NCBI RefSeq assembly: GCF_002811765.1 | Contig: NZ_NPDR01000004.1 | Span: forward strand, 248,001-312,000 | DNA: 64,000 nt | Direction: 5' to 3' | Source: Leptospira saintgironsiae | Lineage (GTDB): Bacteria > Spirochaetota > Leptospiria > Leptospirales > Leptospiraceae | Shown here: positions 9,240 to 17,864 of the stretch, in pieces | How positions within the stretch are numbered: position 1 is the first letter of the stretch | Layout: each line of letters starts with the position of its first letter | Program-made: the position numbers and the translations under genes | Notes under the pieces: model-generated | Told to the model about the DNA's origin: nothing | Seen by the model: the letters and a program-made list of their open reading frames with translations, nothing else | Databases searched by the model: none

Positions 9240-11594
9240 GTGAGAGAAAAAAAGAAAAAAGTCGGAACAAAAAACAAACAGGAAGGAAAGAACAGTCGTT
9301 TCGGATCTGTATTTTCATCCCACCAGGAATTATTCCGTGATTGGGATCCGGAAGAAACCTCCTCTTTTGCGGGACTTTTCGAATATAAATCTGTAAACTC
9401 TGGCACAATCCTCATTGCTTCCGAAAAATCTTCCGGATGGTTCTATTTTCTTTTAGAAGGAAAATGTGAAGAATTCACGAAGGCTTCTTCCGGAGAAGAA
9501 TTGATGATCCGAAGCCTGGGACCTGGTTCTCATTTTGGAGAAGCAGGGTTTTTCCATTGGAAAGAAGGTAAGTTTGGAGTAAGAACTGAAACCGATTCCA
9601 AACTTTTGCGGATCAGCACTAAGAATTGGCATAAATGGGAAACTGAACATCCTGAAACTTCTAAACGTTGGAAGGAAAGATTAGAAACTAAAAGATTTTT
9701 CAGAATGGCTTCTTACGAGCCAAGTCATAAGGAACTTTTAGGGTTTATTTCTAATCTAGAATTATTATTTCATATAGATCGTAGAAAGATCGGAGAATTG
9801 ACTCCTTATTTGAGATGGTTATATGTTCCGGGTGGAGAAAGGCTTATGCTCCAAGGAGAACCTGGAAATTCACTTTTTGTAATATTATCAGGAAGATTTA
9901 GATACAGTGTTTCAGACGACCAAGGTAATATTACCGGAGAGGGAGAATTTGCAAAAGGAGATATTATAGGTGAGATGTCTCTACTCACTGGAGAACCTCG
10001 CTCTGCTTCCGTATATGCAGTTCGTTCTTCTCAGGTAATCCAAATTTCCAGAAACGGATTTAGAAAATTTATCTCCGAATCTCCAGAGGCATTATTCCAT
10101 GTGACTGAAACAATCGCGAGAAGATTGGGACAAAAGAATAAGGAATCTTCTCGCTTTGGTCGAAAAGTTCATACGATCGCATTAGTTCCTGTCACAGAAG
10201 GTTTTCCTCTTAAACATTTTTCAAATGAACTTTCCAAATCCTTAAAATCGTTCGGTTCTGCACTTCCGGTGAACGAGGAAAAGCTTTCTAAGTTCTTAAA
10301 AGATAAAAAGGTACTTCAAAAAAACGGAATACGATTTGGGATTCCGGATATTCTATCTTGGTTTGCCGGACTGGAGAAGGAATATGATAACGTAGTATTC
10401 GAAGTTGGACCTTCTAGCGATCCTCTCTGGACGGAAGCGAGTCTTAGACAGGCGGATCGTATCCTTCTTCTTGCCGAAACTGGAAGACCAATATTAAAAA
10501 ATTCTTACTCTTGGAATTTGATCCAAGGAGAAAGCCTAGGTGAAACCACAAAAGAATCCGTAATCTATCTAGATGATTCTTATAATCGTTGGGGAGAATT
10601 GGAGGATACTCTTCATGAATTGCCAGGCCAGAAGCTCATCTTGAGAAAGAAAAGAGCAGGAGAATTTGATCGTATTGCAAGAAGATTAGAAAGTAGGTCT
10701 GTAGGAGTTGCTCTTTCTGGCGGAGGCGCAAAAGGTTTTGCACATTTAGGACTACTCAGATCCTTAACAGAAGCAGGTATACCAATCGATCTGATTGGAG
10801 GAACTAGTTCAGGTTCTATCATGGCCGGATTATTTGCAATGGGTTATGGATTCGACGAATCTCTTAGACTGATCAAAGAGGTTTGGATAGAAGCAAAACT
10901 TACAAGAGATTATACTCTTCCATTCGTTTCTATTTTGAGAGGCGCGAGATATTCTAGGGCCATCAAAGAATTTTTCGGAAATAGAAAGATAGAAACTCTA
11001 TTGATCCCTTTTTTAGCCGTGGCATGCGATCTTACGAATTCGAAACCAAAAGTATTTGAAGAAGGAGAAGTTTGGAAAGCGATCCGAGCTAGTACTTCTA
11101 TACCAGGGATCTTTCCTCCTTTTTATACTGACGGCGCCTTGTATGTGGATGGGGGACTTTGGGATAATCTTCCCGGTTCTTTAGTAAGAAGGAAAGGTGC
11201 AGATGTATTGATCTCAGTAGACTTAGGAGCAGGGTCTCAACCGAATAAGGACCAAACTTATGGGTTACTTGTTGAGTCCAGATTTCCGGGGGAAGGTCCT
11301 TCTGCCTTAAAACTTTTGGGAAATCAGTTTATGAAAAAGGAAGATAGATATTCTTTCCCTCATATAGGTGAGTTGTTCATGAGATCTATGCTATTATCCA
11401 GCCGAAATAATCTTCTTAAAACAAAAGAAAATTCTGATATATTCGTCGAATTACCGGTAAGAGATTTTTCTACATTCGATTGGGATGAATACAAAAGATT
11501 ATATGAGATAGGCTATGAGCATTCGCAAAGATCCGTAAAGGATTGGGCCAAGATCATTAAGGATAAAGTATATTCGGAAAGGAAGAATAATTAG
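9240..11594 (+). CDS. Patatin-like phospholipase with cyclic-nucleotide-binding domains
   Basis: 784 residues, GTG start. The order resembles neuropathy-target-esterase-like proteins. A weak N-terminal cNMP-binding-like domain covers about residues 45-130 and a clearer one about 175-295 (PGGERLMLQGEPGNSLFVI, then GDIIGEMSLLTGEPRSASV). A middle region about 310-480 resembles the P-loop-like segment of this family. The patatin domain runs from about 487: oxyanion loop GGGAKG, nucleophile elbow GTSSG with Ser523, catalytic dyad DGG with Asp637. It probably hydrolyses phospholipid or lysophospholipid at the inner membrane, controlled by a nucleotide ligand; substrate and ligand are not readable from sequence. 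Confidence 0.93.
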   Translation: MREKKKKVGTKNKQEGKNSRFGSVFSSHQELFRDWDPEETSSFAGLFEYKSVNSGTILIASEKSSGWFYFLLEGKCEEFTKASSGEELMIRSLGPGSHFGEAGFFHWKEGKFGVRTETDSKLLRISTKNWHKWETEHPETSKRWKERLETKRFFRMASYEPSHKELLGFISNLELLFHIDRRKIGELTPYLRWLYVPGGERLMLQGEPGNSLFVILSGRFRYSVSDDQGNITGEGEFAKGDIIGEMSLLTGEPRSASVYAVRSSQVIQISRNGFRKFISESPEALFHVTETIARRLGQKNKESSRFGRKVHTIALVPVTEGFPLKHFSNELSKSLKSFGSALPVNEEKLSKFLKDKKVLQKNGIRFGIPDILSWFAGLEKEYDNVVFEVGPSSDPLWTEASLRQADRILLLAETGRPILKNSYSWNLIQGESLGETTKESVIYLDDSYNRWGELEDTLHELPGQKLILRKKRAGEFDRIARRLESRSVGVALSGGGAKGFAHLGLLRSLTEAGIPIDLIGGTSSGSIMAGLFAMGYGFDESLRLIKEVWIEAKLTRDYTLPFVSILRGARYSRAIKEFFGNRKIETLLIPFLAVACDLTNSKPKVFEEGEVWKAIRASTSIPGIFPPFYTDGALYVDGGLWDNLPGSLVRRKGADVLISVDLGAGSQPNKDQTYGLLVESRFPGEGPSALKLLGNQFMKKEDRYSFPHIGELFMRSMLLSSRNNLLKTKENSDIFVELPVRDFSTFDWDEYKRLYEIGYEHSQRSVKDWAKIIKDKVYSERKNN

Positions 11595-11689
11595 GCCAAA
11601 CGGTCGTTTTTCGAAGATTACCCAAGGCTAAAACTTGAAAAAAACTCCTTTTCACGATTTTAAAAGATGCTTAGGATGGGATAATCAGG

Positions 11690-13672
11690 ATGGAATCCAA
11701 GTTTAAGCAATATATCGTAACGGATTCCGCAACTCTTGCTGGAAGACTTTCGATCCTCCGCACCAAGATGGCGGCTGATCTTATCAATCTGAAAGACTTT
11801 TTTGAGTCTTCAGAGATTAAGGACACTCCTCAATTCGTAGACATTTTATTTTATATCTCCGACAAAACATTAGAGTTGGAGCATAGTAAGATCAGAGAAC
11901 AGCTTAGAATGAATCCTCTGATCCTGGCCAGATTCATTTTGAATGCAGACCTTGGTTACGAAGGTTATAAAAATACCGAAATCGAAGATGATCTGATTTT
12001 TGGAATATTGCCTGAGATCACATCAGACCTTCTTCTTTCTAAAACTTTCGCAAACGGATTTTTACATCTACATATGATCACTGATCAGTTTGATCTATTA
12101 CATAAGATCAATACTGCAAAATATGAGATTAACCGATTAACAAGGATTGGTATCAGCTTAGCGAATGAAAAAGATTTTGATAAACTTCTTAGAGAGATCT
12201 TATACAGCGCAAGAGAGATCTGTAATGCAGATTCTGGATCCTTGTATCTGGTAGAACAAGACGATATTGGGTTTGTTCGGAATTTACGTTTTAAAATTTC
12301 TGCATTGAGTATAGATACAGAGGAGTTTATTCTTCCTATCAATAAATCTAGCATTGCAGGTTATGTTGCAGAAACGGGCAAGGTTCTGAACATCCAAGAT
12401 GTTTACGATCTGCCTGAGGATGCTGCATTCTCCTTTAATGGAAATTTTGATATATTATCAAATTATCATACAAAATCCATGTTAGTCGTTCCTATGAAAG
12501 GTCATAGGGGAGATGTGGTGGGTGTTCTTCAGCTCATCAACCGTAAAAGAAATTTTAACCAAAAATTGTCTATGGAGCAAATGAAAGGGGATGAGATCCA
12601 ACCTTTCGATGATTATTCCACTCAATTGGTGCTTGGAGTGGCGGGGCAAGCTGCAGTAGCCATACAGAACAATTATCTTTTAAGAGAGATCGAAACATTA
12701 TTCGAAGGATTTGTAACTGCATCTGTAAATGCGATTGAAGCAAGGGATCCAACCACAAGTGGTCACTCTTTTAGAGTCGCCGTATTAACAGTTGGACTCG
12801 CAGAAACATTAGACCGAGTAGACTTCGGAAAATATAAGGAAACAAAGTTTTCTAAGGAACAACTTAAAGAGATCAGATACGCTTCTCTACTTCACGATTT
12901 TGGAAAAGTAGGAGTTAGGGAAAAAGTTTTGGTTAAGGCCAAAAAATTAGAAGATCTTGAGATCGGTCTAATTGATTGGAGATTCCGCTACTTAAAGAAA
13001 GATTTCGAATCTAAATTGAACTTAAGAAAAGTAGAATATTTAAAGAAGCATGGTCCTACTGGATATTCTGATTTCGAAAAAGCGATAGAGTTTGAGTTTA
13101 ATGAAGAATGTAAAAGACTCACCTCTATGTTCCAAATCATCAGCCAGAGCAATGAACCTTCTATTTTAGAAGAAGCAAACTCTCAGTTTTTAGAAGAGAT
13201 TGCTAAGATGCAATACATCACAACCGAAGGAGAAAATTTAGAACTTATCTCTCCTTATGAATTTGGGTTTTTAACCATCAAAAAAGGTTCCTTGGATTTT
13301 GATGAAAGAAAAGAGATCGAGTCACATGTGGAGCATACATTTCAATTTTTAAGTAAAATTCCTTGGACAAATGATCTAAAAATGGTGCCAACCATTGCAC
13401 ATGCTCACCACGAAAAATTAAATGGAACAGGATATCCGAGAGGACTTTCCGGAGACGATATCCCAATCCAATCTAGGATCATGACTATTTCAGATATATT
13501 TGATGCTTTAACAGATCAGGATAGACCTTATAAAAAAGCAGTTCCTGTAGATAGGGCATTGGACATCTTAGAAATGGAAGCCAAAGAAAATCATTTGGAC
13601 GGAGATCTATTAAAAGTATTCGTAGAGTCCAAGGTTTGGGAAAAATTAAACCACCAAGGGCATATTAAATAA
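11690..13672 (+). CDS. GAF and HD-GYP domain protein, putative c-di-GMP phosphodiesterase
   Basis: 660 residues. A helical N-terminal region (1-140) precedes a GAF sensor domain (about 145-330). An HD-GYP domain follows: [14 protein letters not shown] at 350-362, [10 protein letters not shown] with His402-Asp403, and [13 protein letters not shown] with the GYP at 581-583. HD-GYP enzymes hydrolyse c-di-GMP. Between the HD and HHxxxxGxGYP motifs there are about 170 residues, roughly 110 more than usual, filled with charged helix-like sequence (about 410-540). The key metal ligands appear present, so an active enzyme is likely. It stands alone, tail to tail with murD (2 bp between stop codons). 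Confidence 0.92.
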   Translation: MESKFKQYIVTDSATLAGRLSILRTKMAADLINLKDFFESSEIKDTPQFVDILFYISDKTLELEHSKIREQLRMNPLILARFILNADLGYEGYKNTEIEDDLIFGILPEITSDLLLSKTFANGFLHLHMITDQFDLLHKINTAKYEINRLTRIGISLANEKDFDKLLREILYSAREICNADSGSLYLVEQDDIGFVRNLRFKISALSIDTEEFILPINKSSIAGYVAETGKVLNIQDVYDLPEDAAFSFNGNFDILSNYHTKSMLVVPMKGHRGDVVGVLQLINRKRNFNQKLSMEQMKGDEIQPFDDYSTQLVLGVAGQAAVAIQNNYLLREIETLFEGFVTASVNAIEARDPTTSGHSFRVAVLTVGLAETLDRVDFGKYKETKFSKEQLKEIRYASLLHDFGKVGVREKVLVKAKKLEDLEIGLIDWRFRYLKKDFESKLNLRKVEYLKKHGPTGYSDFEKAIEFEFNEECKRLTSMFQIISQSNEPSILEEANSQFLEEIAKMQYITTEGENLELISPYEFGFLTIKKGSLDFDERKEIESHVEHTFQFLSKIPWTNDLKMVPTIAHAHHEKLNGTGYPRGLSGDDIPIQSRIMTISDIFDALTDQDRPYKKAVPVDRALDILEMEAKENHLDGDLLKVFVESKVWEKLNHQGHIK

Positions 13673-13674
13673 AT

Positions 13675-15024
13675 CTAAGGTTCTTCTCTGGTCCAATCGG
13701 AGACCAATTTTAAAAAATGTTCTCCTCTTTCTTCAAAGTTTTTATATAAATCAAAACTCGCACATGCTGGCGAAAATACCACGGACGAAACTCTTGCTCT
13801 TCCTGAACGAACAGCAGTTTTAATCTGAGAAAAACCTTCTTCCAAATTATCCGCTAAGATCAAATGAGAACCTAAAATAGGGGAGATCACCGGAGCCCAG
13901 GTTTCTCTTGCTTCTCCGATCAATAAAACCCAACCGATACCTGAGGCCAAAAATTCTTTTAGAGGTTCCAAAGGTTCTGCTTTAGGCCTTCCTCCTAAGA
14001 TCAGAAATGTGCCTTTTTTGTCCTTCCAGGTGCTTAAACCTGCAAGCATACTATGAAGGTTAGTAGATTTGGAATCGTTGATAAAAGAAATACCGGCCGC
14101 CTTACCCGCATGTTGGAAACGATGAGGAAGACCTTTAAAAGTGCCGATCAAGTTTTGTATATGTTCGGATTTAGCACCAATTGCTTCTGAGGCCAGGATA
14201 GAAGCCGCCAAATTATCCAAATTATGGCCTCCAGGAAGAGGAAAATTTTTCGCATCATAAACCGCTTTCGCAGTTTTGATGGTTCTTTCTTCTTCCGAAA
14301 TGATCGCGTCGCTTCCTGGTTCTCTTCCGAAGACTAAAATTTTGCAGGTCCATCCCAGTTTTTGAATTCTTTCTTTAAAAAGTTTGGAACTAGTCACAAG
14401 AGTATGACTTGGGTTGGAAGAATCTACAATTCGAGTTTTGGCAGCAAAATAATTATCTAAATTTTTGTGCCTTTCTAAATGATCCGAGGCAAGATTTAAT
14501 ATTACAGATACATTAAGTTCTAAAGGACCGGAATCTTCTAACTGATAACTGGAAAGTTCCAACACAGAAAGTGGAACCGGTTTTAGACAAAAATCGCTAA
14601 ACGCTAAACCAATATTTCCTCCCGCAGTTGCTCCAGGAAAATCAGCAGAAACTAAATGAGTGGCGAGAGAAGTGGTGGTGGATTTTCCGTCCGTGCCTGT
14701 AACTCCAATCAATTTTCCTGAATAGAACGCTCTTGCTAATTCCACTTCGGAAACTACTGGGATTGCGAGAGAATTTGCTTGGGAAATTACAGAATGAGAA
14801 GGAGAAATTCCCGGACTTTTTACGATGAGTGCGATTGGAAGAAGGTCCGCTAAAATTACATCTTCTCCTACGAACGTTACATTTGAATCTGGAACAGGTT
14901 GGGAATTACAAAGAACAGCATTCGCTTGTCTCTCTTTCAAGAGTCGAAGCGCTGCCATGCCGGAAACTCCCCCGCCGAGAACCAGGACTCTTTGGCCTAA
15001 TAAGGAGGTAGGAAAATTCTTCAT
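13675..15024 (-). CDS. murD: UDP-N-acetylmuramoylalanine--D-glutamate ligase
   Basis: 449 residues, the normal MurD length. It adds D-Glu to UDP-MurNAc-L-Ala in the cytoplasm during peptidoglycan precursor synthesis. The N-terminal Rossmann-like UDP-binding part has VLVLGGGVSGMAALRLL. The ATP-binding loop is GVTGTDGKSTTTS (107-119), followed by NIGLAF and the Mur ligase metal-site region; FINDSKSTN and the C-terminal FSPACASFDLYKNFEERGE are diagnostic for MurD. No mur cluster surrounds it. Transcribed divergently from the STAS gene, with 73 bp between starts. Confidence 0.96.
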   Translation of the reverse strand: MKNFPTSLLGQRVLVLGGGVSGMAALRLLKERQANAVLCNSQPVPDSNVTFVGEDVILADLLPIALIVKSPGISPSHSVISQANSLAIPVVSEVELARAFYSGKLIGVTGTDGKSTTTSLATHLVSADFPGATAGGNIGLAFSDFCLKPVPLSVLELSSYQLEDSGPLELNVSVILNLASDHLERHKNLDNYFAAKTRIVDSSNPSHTLVTSSKLFKERIQKLGWTCKILVFGREPGSDAIISEEERTIKTAKAVYDAKNFPLPGGHNLDNLAASILASEAIGAKSEHIQNLIGTFKGLPHRFQHAGKAAGISFINDSKSTNLHSMLAGLSTWKDKKGTFLILGGRPKAEPLEPLKEFLASGIGWVLLIGEARETWAPVISPILGSHLILADNLEEGFSQIKTAVRSGRARVSSVVFSPACASFDLYKNFEERGEHFLKLVSDWTREEP

Positions 15025-15097
15025 CTTGGGGAACTTGGTTGACAGGCTATTTTTTGCATCGAGAATTGTCTCTAAATTATCGCTAGGGTAGGTTCCT

Positions 15098-15436
15098 TTG
15101 CTCGATCACAAGGTACAGGACGGAGTTCTAATAGTTTACCTCAAGGGACGTTTGGACGTTTCCATCGCAAACGAGGTGGAAGAAAATCTGAACGATCTAA
15201 TCGATAACCAAGGACATACCAGGGTTATTCTTAACATGCAAGACGTAGATTATATGTCTTCATCCGGATTCAGGGCTTGCATTTCTACGCTCAGAAAATT
15301 GAACGCAAAAGAAGGCGGTCTTAAAATTTGTGGGATCAAACCAGCGGTCAAAAGAATTTTCGACGTGATCGAACTTACCTCTCTATTTGACATCCGCGAA
15401 ACTGAGGACGAGGCGCTTCGAACCTTTCGTGCATAA
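15098..15436 (+). CDS. STAS-domain anti-sigma factor antagonist
   Basis: 112 residues, TTG start preceded by agggtagg. A single STAS domain of the SpoIIAA/RsbV kind: YLKGRLDVSIANEVEENL, then VILNMQDVDYMSSSGFRACI. The Ser-Ser in DYMSSSGFR corresponds to the serine phosphorylated by partner switch kinases, so it probably binds or releases an anti-sigma/kinase partner. No kinase or phosphatase lies next to it. trpC starts 3 bp after its stop, so the two are probably co-transcribed by position rather than function. Confidence 0.9.
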   Translation: MLDHKVQDGVLIVYLKGRLDVSIANEVEENLNDLIDNQGHTRVILNMQDVDYMSSSGFRACISTLRKLNAKEGGLKICGIKPAVKRIFDVIELTSLFDIRETEDEALRTFRA

Positions 15437-15439
15437 CCG

Positions 15440-16192
15440 ATGATGGCATTACATCGGGTTCTCCAAGAAATCGTAGAAGAAAAAAAAAGGGAAATTGAAA
15501 TCATTCCCGAATATAAACCTGCTCCATATTCTGGAGTAGGTTTGTGGCAATCACTTCGTTCTCGTAACTTTTCAATCATCTCAGAATGTAAAAAAATGAG
15601 TCCTTCTTCCGGAATCATCCGGCAAGAATATGACGCTGTATCAATCGCAAAAACTTACTCAGAATGTGGAGCCACCGCAATCTCCGTACTCACTGATAAA
15701 AAATTTTTTGGCGGATCTCTCGAGGATCTTAAAAATGTTTCTTCTCAGGTTGAAATACCTATATTAAGAAAAGATTTTATAATAGATGCAAAACAGGTCG
15801 CAGAAGCTCGTGAATTCGGTGCTGCTGCAATTCTACTCATTGTTCGCATCCTCACCCCCGAAAAACTCGCAGAACTTATAAAAGAAGCCAAAAAGTATAA
15901 TATGGATGTTCTTACTGAGATCCATACGGAAGAAGAAGCAATTATCGCTGCCAAAGCCGGCGCAAATATAGTCGGGATCAATACTCGTGACCTGGATGAT
16001 TTTAGCATCCACCAGGAGCTGGTTCCTAAGGTAGCTTCTAAACTTTCTCCTAATATAGTGAAAGTGGGAGAATCCGGAGTAAAGAGTAAGGCCGATCTGG
16101 ATGAATTCCGTCCCCATGTAGATGCTGCACTTATCGGGACTTACTTTATGGAAAAGTCAGATATCCGTAAAGCTTGGCTGGAACTGTTTTAA
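15440..16192 (+). CDS. trpC: Indole-3-glycerol phosphate synthase
   Basis: 250 residues, typical for a single-domain TrpC TIM barrel. It closes the indole ring from CdRP in tryptophan synthesis. Motifs are in order: [17 protein letters not shown] with the catalytic Lys region, [24 protein letters not shown] with the catalytic Lys, [23 protein letters not shown]. Start is ATG 15440 or the second ATG at 15443. No other trp gene is in the window. Confidence 0.96.
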   Translation: MMALHRVLQEIVEEKKREIEIIPEYKPAPYSGVGLWQSLRSRNFSIISECKKMSPSSGIIRQEYDAVSIAKTYSECGATAISVLTDKKFFGGSLEDLKNVSSQVEIPILRKDFIIDAKQVAEAREFGAAAILLIVRILTPEKLAELIKEAKKYNMDVLTEIHTEEEAIIAAKAGANIVGINTRDLDDFSIHQELVPKVASKLSPNIVKVGESGVKSKADLDEFRPHVDAALIGTYFMEKSDIRKAWLELF

Positions 16193-16242
16193 TCCTTCTT
16201 CACTTTCTTAAATTTTCTAAAAACACATTCTATATTTTTCTA

Positions 16243-16254
16243 AAACGTACGTTT
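16243..16254. promoter_or_regulatory. Palindrome aaacgtacgttt, possible operator
   Basis: A perfect 12-bp palindrome between trpC and the TMEM43-like gene, about 110 bp upstream of the latter. A related 14-bp palindrome with the same aacgtacgtt core lies at 17645. Two copies flanking one gene suggest a binding site for a dimeric regulator; which one is not known. Confidence 0.35.
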
Positions 16255-16363
16255 GAAGATCGATCTTCTTCTTTTCTAATTGGAAAAAAGATATTGCCTA
16301 CCGAATTGTGTGGAATGTAAAATGCCCTTTCGTCTTTTTTAAGGCCAGTTGGGAGGTTTTTTC

Positions 16364-17440
16364 ATGGCATTTGAAGAATCAGGGGAAAGTTCGAGCATAT
16401 TCGGATCGATCGGTGACTCGTTCAAAGGAATGTTAGCTGGGGTAGTGCTATTCCCGCTTTCCTTATATTTAATATTTCAAGTGGAAACTTGTGAACAAGC
16501 AAGTGCTGCTCTCAAAGGTGCATTACCTGCATCTCAAGCAAAAGCTGGGGTCGCGTCTTATGTAACGGGTAAATTGAGCGCCGATACATTGGGCGGTGAG
16601 TTCGTAAAACCTGGAAAATATATTTCCTATTCTCAATCTTCCGAAGTATATGCATGGGAAGAAACCAGCAAAGAAGATTCTAAAACCAAAAAAACAGTCT
16701 ACGATTGTGAATTGGATTGGATCTCTTCTCCTAAAAATCCGAAAAATTTCAAAGATCCTGCATGTAAGTCTAAACCTTTTTATAAAGCGACGATAGACGA
16801 TAAAAGTTCCGTTGCTTCAGATGCGAAAGTTAAGTCAGAAGATGGCAAAACTTTTAGCGTGAATTTGAGCAAAGTGGATCTAACTTCTGCAGTACCTTCT
16901 GTGAGCCCTGGATCAGGTGAGTTGGCAAAAGGAATTGCTGAAGGAGATTATATCTACTTATCTCAAAAATGTGCGAGCGATCAAACAGAGGGTTGTGAAA
17001 GGATCAGTGTATCTCTGGTTCCAGTTCCGGAAGAAAGTATGACTTTCGTTGGATCTGTAAGCGGAAGTTCTATCAGCGAATTCACTAGCGCAGAAGGTAA
17101 TAAATTCTTAAATGCTTCCGTGGGTGACTACCAAACCACTATGAAGGATATCCAAAGTGATGATAATACAACTAAATGGCTGATGAGGCTGGGTTGTTTT
17201 ATCGCAATGTGGGTGAGTTTCAATCTTCTCGCAGGACCATTACTTTCTCTTTTAAGTTTTGTTCCTCTTGTAGGAGAATTAGGCAAAACCGCACTTTCTT
17301 TGGTGTTTGGAGTTGTGGCATTCGTGATTACTGCTGTTACCATTCTTCTTGTGAAGTTCTGGTATATCTGGTTGATATTAGGTCTCGCAGCAATTGGTTA
17401 TGCTATCTATAAAAAGAAAGCAGCTACTGCTACTGCTTAG
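16364..17440 (+). CDS. TMEM43-like membrane protein
   Basis: 358 residues from ATG 16364. I chose this start because ggagg lies 7 bp upstream; the frame could begin 15 bp earlier at a TTG with no RBS. Architecture matches the TMEM43 family: one transmembrane segment at about residues 22-41 (MLAGVVLFPLSLYLIF), a large central beta-rich soluble part (40-265), then three closely packed C-terminal membrane segments (about 270-350). The role of bacterial members is not established. It ends in a strong terminator, so it is monocistronic or the last gene. Confidence 0.8.
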   Translation: MAFEESGESSSIFGSIGDSFKGMLAGVVLFPLSLYLIFQVETCEQASAALKGALPASQAKAGVASYVTGKLSADTLGGEFVKPGKYISYSQSSEVYAWEETSKEDSKTKKTVYDCELDWISSPKNPKNFKDPACKSKPFYKATIDDKSSVASDAKVKSEDGKTFSVNLSKVDLTSAVPSVSPGSGELAKGIAEGDYIYLSQKCASDQTEGCERISVSLVPVPEESMTFVGSVSGSSISEFTSAEGNKFLNASVGDYQTTMKDIQSDDNTTKWLMRLGCFIAMWVSFNLLAGPLLSLLSFVPLVGELGKTALSLVFGVVAFVITAVTILLVKFWYIWLILGLAAIGYAIYKKKAATATA

Positions 17441-17467
17441 TTTCCATATTTAAAATGTAATAAAGAA

Positions 17468-17500
17468 AAGGCCGGGAAATTTCTCGGCCTTTTTTATTTT
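17468..17500 (+). terminator. Intrinsic terminator after TMEM43-like gene
   Basis: aaggccggg and tctcggcctt form a long stem (17468-17491, one G-U pair) around an aaattt loop, followed by ttttttatttt. Strong Rho-independent signal. Confidence 0.9.
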
Positions 17501-17644
17501 CGTAGTCTTCAAAACCACATATTGTCAATAAAAACTTTCCAAAGCAAACGCTCGTTCATCTCCAAAACATAGATTAAATCATGCTTTAGAACATGATTTT
17601 AAGTGGGATTCTCAGAAAATAAGGGACGTATAAGACAGTTAAAA

Positions 17645-17658
17645 ATAACGTACGTTAT
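17645..17658. promoter_or_regulatory. Palindrome ataacgtacgttat, possible operator
   Basis: A perfect 14-bp palindrome sharing the aacgtacgtt core with 16243-16254. Located about 207 bp upstream of the large lipoprotein gene ATG. Confidence 0.35.
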
Positions 17659-17741
17659 CCTAAAAATCATCAATTATAGTGAAAAAAATCCTTGTCTATA
17701 CCGTTATAGTATGTACCAGTATAGCGATCGATACACGATTC

Positions 17742-17829
17742 GAACAATTGATATAAAAAAAGATTGAAGGTTTTTTAGAACCACGGTATAAATAGAAGCC
17801 GTTCTGGTTCTAAAAAATAACAATTGTTC
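17742..17829 (+). promoter_or_regulatory. Nested inverted repeats in lipoprotein leader
   Basis: Outer arms gaacaattg (17742-17750) and caattgttc (17821-17829) are exact reverse complements. Inner arms ttttttagaacca (17771-17783) and tggttctaaaaaa (17805-17817) are also exact over 13 bp, and a cgg/ccg pair lies inside them. The structure ends 35 bp before the start codon at 17865. It could be an RNA leader fold or a paired operator. The inner right arm ends in A rather than T, so it is not a sense-strand terminator. Confidence 0.6.
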
Positions 17830-17864
17830 AAAAAAGCGAACATGGACCCAGAGAGGTTTAAGGG

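Larger units (their letters stand above)
17441..17864. other. Long regulatory intergenic region
   Basis: 424 bp with no gene. In order it holds the terminator of the TMEM43-like gene (17468), an AT-rich stretch, a 14-bp palindrome (17645) and a nested pair of inverted repeats (17742-17829) ending 35 bp before the large lipoprotein start. This is the probable promoter and leader of the three-lipoprotein run. Confidence 0.7.
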
